Origin: Plantibacter elymi (nom. nud.)
Lineage (GTDB): Bacteria > Actinomycetota > Actinomycetes > Actinomycetales > Microbacteriaceae
Assembly (NCBI RefSeq): GCF_900177795.1
Contig: NZ_FXWJ01000002.1
Span: 558,001 to 622,000 of the forward strand
Direction of reading: 5' to 3'
DNA: 64,000 bases
Part shown: positions 54,264-64,000 of the stretch, one piece after another
Position numbering within the stretch: position 1 is the first letter of the stretch
Layout: every line of letters starts with the position of its first letter
The notes under the pieces: model-generated
Told to the model about the DNA's origin: nothing
What the model saw: only the letters and a program-made list of their open reading frames with translations
Databases searched by the model: none
Program-made: the position numbers and the translations under genes

Positions 54264-55985
54264 GTGACCCAGAACGACTCGAGCAGCCGTCCCCGTCCCC
54301 CGCACGAGCGTCCCTGGCTCGCGAGCTACGCCGCCGACGTGCCGGACGACATCCCCGAGCAGACCGGCAGCCTCGGCGATCTCGTCGAAGCCTCCGCCGC
54401 GAGCTACCCGGACGCCGTCGCGCTGGAGTTCTTCGGGTCGACCACCACCTACACGGAGCTCGAGGCGCTCATCGCCCGTGCCGCCGCCGGCCTGCGCGCA
54501 CTCGGTGTCCGGGCGGGAGACCCCGTCGCCCTCATGCTCCCGAACTGCCCGCAGCACATCGTCGCGTTCTACGCGGTCCTCAGGCTGGGCGCCGTCGTCA
54601 TCGAGCACAACCCGCTCTACACCCCTCAAGAGCTCCGCCACCAGTTCGAGGACCACCGCGCGACGTTCGCGATCGTCTGGGACAAGGTCGCCGAGCACCT
54701 GCAGGACTTCCCGGCCGATCTGGCGGTGCACTCGCTCGTGACGATCGACGTGACCCGGGCGATGCCGCTCCACATGCGCGCTGCTCTCCGTCTGCCCATC
54801 CCGAAGGCGAGAGCCTCACGGGCCCAGCTCACCGCGCCCGTGTCGGGCACCGTGCGGTGGGAGCAGCTCCTGACCTCGGGGCCGCTGCCGGCGAGCCACC
54901 CGAAGCCCGCGACCGACGCCCTCGCACTCATCCAGTACACGAGCGGGACGACGGGTTCGCCCAAGGGTGCCGCACTCACCCACGGCAACCTGCTCGCGAA
55001 CGCGGCGCAGTCCCGCGCCTGGGTGCCCACGGTCAAGCGTGGGGAGGCCGTCGTCTACGCGGTGCTCCCGATGTTCCACGCCTACGGCCTGACGCTCTGC
55101 CTGACGTTCGCCATGAGCATGGGCTCGCGCCTCGTCCTCTTCCCGAAGTTCGACCCGGCGCTCGTCCTCAAGGTCATGAAGAAGCGACCGCCGACCTTCC
55201 TGCCCGCCGTCCCGCCCATCGCCGACCGACTCCTGACCGCGGCGACCGAGCAGGGCGTGTCACTGCAGGGCACCGAGATCGCCATCTCGGGCGCGATGCC
55301 GCTACCGCACGACCTCGTCGTCCCGTTCGAAGCCGCGTCCGGCGGATTCCTCGTCGAGGGCTACGGGCTCTCCGAATGCTCACCGGTCATCTCCGCGAAC
55401 CCGGTCTCGACAGCGCGGAAGCCCGGGACCATCGGCCTCCCGCTGCCGAGCACCGAGGTGCGCGTCGTTGATCCCGACGACCCGGCGACCGATCGTCCGG
55501 CCGGCGAGGCGGGCGAGTTGCTCGTCCGCGGCCCGCAGGTCTTCCACGGCTACTACAACAAGCCCGAGGAGACCGCCGCCGTCCTGCTCCCAGGAGGCTG
55601 GTTCCGCACCGGCGACATCGTGTCCATCGACGAGGAGGGGTTCATGACCGTCGTCGACCGGATCAAGGAGCTCATCATCACCGGCGGGTTCAACGTGTCG
55701 CCGAGCGAGGTCGAGCAGGTGCTCCGCGGGCACGCATCGGTCGCCGACGCCGCCGTCGTCGGGCTCCCCGATCCCCACTCCGGCGAGCAGGTGGTCGCCG
55801 CTGTCGTCGCGGCTCCCGGTGCCACTGTGGATCCGGATGCGCTCCGAGCCTGGGCGCGGGAGATCCTCACCCCGTACAAGGTGCCGAAGCGGGTCGTCGT
55901 CGTCGACGAACTCCCCAAGTCGCTCATCGGCAAGGTGCTGCGGCGCCAGGTCCGCGACGAGCTGCTGCAGGCCGACGCGGACTGA
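54264..55985 (+). CDS. Long-chain fatty acid--CoA ligase (AMP-forming)
   Basis: Adenylate-forming enzyme of 573 residues that activates a fatty acid to acyl-AMP and then acyl-CoA. The P-loop is YTSGTTGSPKGAAL, A5 is VEGYGLSECSPVIS, the hinge/A8 region is GWFRTGDIVSIDEEGFMTVVDRIKE and the late Lys is in LPKSLIGKVLRR. Chain-length preference cannot be read. The GTG start is placed by TACAGT 6 bases upstream (leaderless). Its stop lies 2 bases from the stop of ligA on the other strand. Confidence 0.93.
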   Translation: MTQNDSSSRPRPPHERPWLASYAADVPDDIPEQTGSLGDLVEASAASYPDAVALEFFGSTTTYTELEALIARAAAGLRALGVRAGDPVALMLPNCPQHIVAFYAVLRLGAVVIEHNPLYTPQELRHQFEDHRATFAIVWDKVAEHLQDFPADLAVHSLVTIDVTRAMPLHMRAALRLPIPKARASRAQLTAPVSGTVRWEQLLTSGPLPASHPKPATDALALIQYTSGTTGSPKGAALTHGNLLANAAQSRAWVPTVKRGEAVVYAVLPMFHAYGLTLCLTFAMSMGSRLVLFPKFDPALVLKVMKKRPPTFLPAVPPIADRLLTAATEQGVSLQGTEIAISGAMPLPHDLVVPFEAASGGFLVEGYGLSECSPVISANPVSTARKPGTIGLPLPSTEVRVVDPDDPATDRPAGEAGELLVRGPQVFHGYYNKPEETAAVLLPGGWFRTGDIVSIDEEGFMTVVDRIKELIITGGFNVSPSEVEQVLRGHASVADAAVVGLPDPHSGEQVVAAVVAAPGATVDPDALRAWAREILTPYKVPKRVVVVDELPKSLIGKVLRRQVRDELLQADAD

Positions 55986-55987
55986 AC

Positions 55988-59951
<3,964 letters not shown>

Positions 59952-59960
59952 CGACCGACG

Positions 59961-59997
59961 CGGAACGCCCGACGAGCCTGGCTCGTCGGGCGTTCCG
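59961..59997. terminator. Terminator between the sugar porter gene and mnmA
   Basis: Perfect 17-bp stem CGGAACGCCCGACGAGC / GCTCGTCGGGCGTTCCG with a 3-base loop, between two convergent genes. Confidence 0.85.
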
Positions 59998-60011
59998 TCG
60001 TTCCGGGGTCC

Positions 60012-61130
60012 TCAGGCGGAGGCGGCGGCTCCGACGGGCACCGCACTGACGGTGCGGTCGATCGTGAACTGGCCGAGGACCCGCGTCCCGCTGTACAGCA
60101 CGGCGGTCTGGCCGGGAGCGACGCCGTCGAGCGGCGTCTCCGGGTGGACGACGAGCTCGCCGTCGACGAGCGTCAGTGCGGCAGGAACCGGGTCGGCGTG
60201 CGCGCGGATCTGGACGTCGCACGGGATCGGTGCGACACCGACCTCCGGAGCCCTCCCCGCCCAGGTGAAGCGCGAACCGGCGATCTCGCCGATGGCGAGC
60301 GCCTCCTTCGGCCCGACGACGACCGTGTTGTCCTTCGGTCGCACCTCGAGGACGAAACGCGGACGTCCGTCCGGCGCCGGCACGCCGAGGTGCAGGCCCT
60401 TACGCTGGCCGACGGTGAAGGCGTGGGCACCCTCGTGCGAACCGACGACGGCTCCGTCGCGGTCGAGGACCTGGCCGGTCTCGGTGCCGACCCGCTCCCC
60501 CAGCCAGCCCTTCGTGTCGCCGTCGGGGATGAAGCAGATGTCGTGGCTGTCAGGCTTGTTCGCCACGGTGAAGCCGCGCTCCGCGGCCTCTGCACGGACC
60601 TCGGCCTTCGACGGCGTCGCGCCGAGCGGGAACATCGAGTGCGCGAGCTGTTCGGCGGTGAGCACGCCCAGGACGTACGACTGGTCCTTCGCCCAGGCAC
60701 TCGCGCGGTGCAGCTCGCGATCGCCCTCGGGGCTCGTGACGATCGTGGCGTAGTGGCCGGTCACGACCGCGTCGAACCCGAGGTCGAGCGCCTTCTCGAG
60801 CAACGCCGCGAACTTGATCTTCTCGTTGCAACGCATGCACGGGTTCGGGGTCCGGCCGGCGCGGTACTCGGCGATGAAGTCGTCCACCACGTCGAGCTTG
60901 AAGCGCTCCGAGAAGTCCCACACGTAGTAGGGGATGCCGATCAGGTTCGCCGCACGCTGGGCGTCCATCGAGTCCTCGATGGTGCAGCACCCGCGACTGC
61001 CGGTGCGGAGCGTGCCCGGCATCCGGCTGAGCGCCAGGTGGACGCCGACCACCTCATGGCCTGCGTCGACGGCGCGCGCCGCTGCCACGGCGGAGTCGAC
61101 TCCGCCACTCATCGCTGCCAGAACTTTCAC
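60012..61130 (-). CDS. mnmA: tRNA 2-thiouridine(34) synthase MnmA
   Basis: Adds sulfur to the wobble uridine of tRNAs for Lys, Glu and Gln; 372 residues. The ATP pyrophosphatase loop SGGVDS is at 8-13. The two working cysteines are in [12 protein letters not shown] and [10 protein letters not shown], and the TRAM-like C-terminal domain is present. The GTG start is placed by TAGACT 6 bases upstream. The cysteine desulfurase gene lies 60 bases upstream on the same strand and is the likely sulfur donor. Confidence 0.96.
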   Translation of the reverse strand: MKVLAAMSGGVDSAVAAARAVDAGHEVVGVHLALSRMPGTLRTGSRGCCTIEDSMDAQRAANLIGIPYYVWDFSERFKLDVVDDFIAEYRAGRTPNPCMRCNEKIKFAALLEKALDLGFDAVVTGHYATIVTSPEGDRELHRASAWAKDQSYVLGVLTAEQLAHSMFPLGATPSKAEVRAEAAERGFTVANKPDSHDICFIPDGDTKGWLGERVGTETGQVLDRDGAVVGSHEGAHAFTVGQRKGLHLGVPAPDGRPRFVLEVRPKDNTVVVGPKEALAIGEIAGSRFTWAGRAPEVGVAPIPCDVQIRAHADPVPAALTLVDGELVVHPETPLDGVAPGQTAVLYSGTRVLGQFTIDRTVSAVPVGAAASA

Positions 61131-61190
61131 CGGGCAAGTCTACGCGCCAGCCGCCGGACGGCCACCCGCAAGCGGTGACGGGACGTCTGC

Positions 61191-62414
61191 TCAGGGACGA
61201 GCGCCCAGCGCCGTGTCGCGGTCGGCGGAACCAGCCCGACTCGCCTGTGCGTACGCGCGCGGCAGGGCCCGGAGGAAGTCGTCCACGTCCGTCTCGGTCG
61301 TCGTCCGACCCAGCGTGATCCGGAGGACCGATCGGGCCTCCGTCTCCGGGCGACCCATCGCGAGGAGGACATGCGACGGTTCCGGGACGCCGGCCTGGCA
61401 GGCGGAACCAGTCGAGACCGCCACCCCTGCGAGGTCGAGGAGGAAGAGCATCGAGTCCCCCTGTGCGCCGGGGAACACGAAGTTCGCGTTCGACGCGAGT
61501 CGCTCGCTGGGATCACCCGTCAGCTCGGCCTCCGGAACGGTCGCCCGCACGCCGGCCACGAGTCGGTCGCGCAAGGTGCCGAGACGCTCCTGCTCCGCGG
61601 TCCGCTCGAGCGCCATGAGCTCTGCGGCGACGGCGAACCCGACGGCTGCCGCGACGTCCTGCGTGCCGGAGCGGAGTCCGCGCTGCTGTCCGCCACCGTG
61701 CTGCAACGGCTCCACCACGGCTGCGCGGCTCACGACCAGGGCTCCGATCCCCACGGGACCACCGATCTTGTGCGCGGAGACGCTGAGCGCGACGAGACCA
61801 CTGGCACCGACCGATCCGGATGCGGCGCGAAGGTCGGCGAGGTCGATGGGGAGGTGTCCGTAGGCCGAGACCGCGTCCAGGTGGAACGGCACCTCGGCCG
61901 CTGCGGCGAGCGCCGCCAGCCGGACGACGGGCTGGATGGTGCCGACCTCGTTGTTCGCCCAGAGCGCCGTCGCCACGGCGATGTCTGGGCCGTGGTCGGC
62001 GAAGCGCTCGGCCGCCGTGGCGAGTGAGACCCGGCCGAGGTCGTCGAGCGGGATCCAGAGCGGGGCTGCACCCTCGTGGCGCTCGAGCCATTCGACGGTG
62101 TCGAGCGTGGCGTGGTGCTCCCCCGCCGGTGCGAGTACGGCGGCGCGGCGTCGATCCTGCTGGCGGTGCCAGTAGAGCCCCTTGAGGGCGAGGTTGATGG
62201 ATTCGGTGCCGCCGGAGGTGAAGACGAGTTCGATGGGGTCGCACCCGAGGGTCGCTGCGACCCGCTCACGTGCCTCTTCGAGGAGGCGGCGGGCCTGTTG
62301 CCCGGGGCCGTGGATGGAGGCCGGGTTGCCGACGGTCGCCATCGCGGACGCGTAGGCCTCGATCACCTCGGATCGCACCGGGGTCGTCGCGGCGTGGTCC
62401 AGGTACACCACCAT
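61191..62414 (-). CDS. Cysteine desulfurase (NifS/IscS-like)
   Basis: PLP enzyme taking sulfur from cysteine, 407 residues. The N-terminus is YLDHAATTPVR. The PLP Lys216 lies in SAHKIGGP, with the phosphate-binding GGTES near 68-72. The persulfide Cys339 lies in STGSACQAG on a short loop, as in IscS/NifS class I. Its place just before mnmA suggests a role in tRNA thiolation rather than, or besides, Fe-S assembly. ATG 62414 has the strong ribosome site GGGGAGGAG. Confidence 0.94.
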   Translation of the reverse strand: MVVYLDHAATTPVRSEVIEAYASAMATVGNPASIHGPGQQARRLLEEARERVAATLGCDPIELVFTSGGTESINLALKGLYWHRQQDRRRAAVLAPAGEHHATLDTVEWLERHEGAAPLWIPLDDLGRVSLATAAERFADHGPDIAVATALWANNEVGTIQPVVRLAALAAAAEVPFHLDAVSAYGHLPIDLADLRAASGSVGASGLVALSVSAHKIGGPVGIGALVVSRAAVVEPLQHGGGQQRGLRSGTQDVAAAVGFAVAAELMALERTAEQERLGTLRDRLVAGVRATVPEAELTGDPSERLASNANFVFPGAQGDSMLFLLDLAGVAVSTGSACQAGVPEPSHVLLAMGRPETEARSVLRITLGRTTTETDVDDFLRALPRAYAQASRAGSADRDTALGARP

Positions 62415-62482
62415 GCCGCTCCTCCCCTCGCCGCGGTGTCCGCGGATCTTCGCGCACTCCCGCACTCACTACTGTAGAACCC

Positions 62483-64000
62483 ATGAACGCTGGTGACCCC
62501 TTCCACGATCTCGGCGTCCGCCTCGGCCCGTCCGGTGGTGAGCTCCGTGTGTGGTCCGAGCACGCGGATGCCCTCGAACTCGTGATCTTCGACGACAAGG
62601 ATCTGAACTGGATCACCCACTCGGTCGAGATGACCCGAGACGACGATGGAATCTGGAGTGGGAGTTCCGAGGAGCTGGTGCTCGGCCGACGCTACGCGGT
62701 CCGCGCTTCCGGGCCGTCCTCGCCGAACAACGCTTTCGACCCGAGCCTGCTGCTGCTCGACCCCTACGCCCGCGGCCTCGCCCGGGTGTCGGCCGAGCAG
62801 TGGCGTTCCGTCGTCGTCGACGACGCGTTCGACTGGGGCGGTGTGCAGAAACCCCGTGTCCCGCTCGACAGGACCGTCGTGTACGAGGCGCACGTCAAGG
62901 GGCTGAGCAAGCTGCACCCGGATGTCCCGGAGGAGCTGCGGGGCACGTATGCGGGCCTCGCCCACCCCGCGATGATCGCGCATCTGCACGATCTCGGCGT
63001 GACGAGCGTCGAACTGCTGCCGGTGCACGCGTTCACCTCTGAGCAACGTCTCATCAAGCAGGGCCTCGTCAACTACTGGGGCTACAACACCCTGAACTTC
63101 TTCAGTCCACACGCCTCCTACGCGACGAAGACGGCTCAGGCGGGTGGAGCGGACGAGGTCCTCCGCGAGTTCAAGGGCATGGTGAAGCTGCTGCACCAGG
63201 CCGGCCTCGAGGTCATCCTCGACGTCGTCTACAACCACACCGCCGAGGAGGGCCCCGGCGGCCCCCGCACGAGCTTCCGCGGCATCGACAACGCGACCTA
63301 CTACCGTCAGGACGCCACCGGCGCCTACATCGACGTGACGGGCTGCGGCAACACCGTGGACTTCGGCCACCCGGTCCCGCAGCAGCTCGTACTCGACTCG
63401 TTGCGGTACTGGGCGGACGAGGTGCAGATCGACGGCTTCCGCTTCGACCTCGCCGCGACGCTCGGTCGGAACGAGGCGGTCGAGTTCACGCCCGACCACC
63501 CCCTGCTCGAAGCGATCGTCCACGACCCGTCGCTCGTCGACGCGAAGATGATCGCCGAGCCCTGGGACGTCGGCATGGGCGGCTGGCAGACGGGGAACTT
63601 CCCCGCCGGTTGGCACGAGTGGAACGACCGGTACCGGGATCGCGTCCGGAACTTCTGGCTCTCCGACATCGACTACGCGAGGCGGGCGGACGCCCCGGTC
63701 GGGATCGGCGGGTTCGCGACCCGTCTGGCCGGATCGAGCAACACCTTCTCCGCTGAGCGCGGTCCGTTGGCCTCCGTCAACTTCATCACGGCCCACGACG
63801 GGTTCACCCTGGCCGACCTCGTCTCGTACGACGTCAAGCACAACGTCGGGAACGGCGAGTCCAACCGCGACGGGACGGACAACAACCGTTCCTTCAACCA
63901 CGGTGCCGAGGGCCCGACGGACGACCCCGCGATCCTCGCCGCTCGTCGCAAGGCGATGCGGAACCTGCTCGGTACGCTCCTCCTCTCGGCAGGTGTCCCG
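62483..64000 (+). CDS. glgX: Glycogen debranching enzyme GlgX (3' end cut)
   Basis: Alpha-amylase family (GH13) enzyme that removes 1,6-branches from glycogen or processes maltodextrins; 506 codons are visible of roughly 700. An N-terminal CBM48-like domain (LGPSGGELRVWSEHADALEL) precedes the barrel. The barrel motifs are DVVYNHTAEE (region I), DGFRFDLA with the nucleophile Asp (II), MIAEPWD with the acid Glu (III) and ITAHDGFTL (IV). The ATG follows a TACTGT box by 7 bases (leaderless), divergent from the desulfurase gene. No stop occurs before base 64000. Confidence 0.94.
   Translation, partial: MNAGDPFHDLGVRLGPSGGELRVWSEHADALELVIFDDKDLNWITHSVEMTRDDDGIWSGSSEELVLGRRYAVRASGPSSPNNAFDPSLLLLDPYARGLARVSAEQWRSVVVDDAFDWGGVQKPRVPLDRTVVYEAHVKGLSKLHPDVPEELRGTYAGLAHPAMIAHLHDLGVTSVELLPVHAFTSEQRLIKQGLVNYWGYNTLNFFSPHASYATKTAQAGGADEVLREFKGMVKLLHQAGLEVILDVVYNHTAEEGPGGPRTSFRGIDNATYYRQDATGAYIDVTGCGNTVDFGHPVPQQLVLDSLRYWADEVQIDGFRFDLAATLGRNEAVEFTPDHPLLEAIVHDPSLVDAKMIAEPWDVGMGGWQTGNFPAGWHEWNDRYRDRVRNFWLSDIDYARRADAPVGIGGFATRLAGSSNTFSAERGPLASVNFITAHDGFTLADLVSYDVKHNVGNGESNRDGTDNNRSFNHGAEGPTDDPAILAARRKAMRNLLGTLLLSAGVP

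Overview
The window is a dense, high-GC stretch of bacterial chromosome with about 62 protein genes, 4 tRNA genes and almost no free space. The GC-rich codon use, the Dps, Clp, Tig and GatCAB gene sets, a homologue of the mycothiol-linked oxidoreductase Rv2466c, tRNA genes mostly without an encoded CCA, and -10 boxes of the form TAGnnT sitting 6-8 bases before start codons all point to an actinobacterium. Microbacteriaceae is my best guess, by inference only. I see no plasmid, phage, CRISPR, transposon or secondary-metabolite genes. This is core chromosome.

Layout. 1-3097: end of a dipeptide/nickel-type ABC importer operon (two permeases, fused double ATPase; the left end is cut). 3077-5281: membrane acyltransferase with an SGNH domain. 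5414-11598: valS, a GNAT acetyltransferase, a small protein, an M3 oligopeptidase and a membrane protein. 11635-16647 (minus strand): proteostasis block of tRNA-Pro, tig, a TPR protein, clpP1, clpP2 and clpX. 16841-17533: tRNA-Gly and a cluster of REP-like repeats. 17534-25012: small membrane protein, gamma-carbonic-anhydrase-like protein, dps, two-component system, amidohydrolase, nei, rpiB and a DsbA-like protein. 25155-33055: pepN, a second two-component system, an MscS channel, a truncated haemoglobin and a flavoprotein. 33059-42970: two thioesterases, ettA, an APC permease, a lipoprotein, a second SSB, small proteins, nadE, a minimal metallopeptidase, tRNA-His and orn. 43023-47077: tRNA-Arg with a duplicated 3' half, and a TPP-riboswitch operon ykoE-ykoD-ykoC plus a small P-loop kinase. 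47135-50747: GerW-like protein, dinB, membrane acyltransferase and an unknown gene. 50863-54173: gatCAB. 54264-64000: acyl-CoA ligase, ligA, sugar porter, mnmA, cysteine desulfurase and a glycogen debranching enzyme cut by the right end.

Working together. ykoEDC is a thiamine/HMP ECF importer, predicted to be switched off by TPP. The cysteine desulfurase probably supplies sulfur to MnmA for tRNA wobble thiolation. GatCAB makes Gln-tRNA (and Asn-tRNA) by transamidation. ClpXP1P2 and trigger factor form the folding and degradation block. Many genes seem to be transcribed from promoters that place the transcription start at the start codon (leaderless mRNA), and I used that to choose starts.

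No clearly undescribed system stands out. The observations most worth a second look are the riboswitch/ribosome-site switch with its attached kinase, the duplicated tRNA-Arg 3' half, the REP-like cluster, a possible leaderless leader peptide overlapping a histidine-kinase start, and the single-cysteine (CPWA) Rv2466c homologue.
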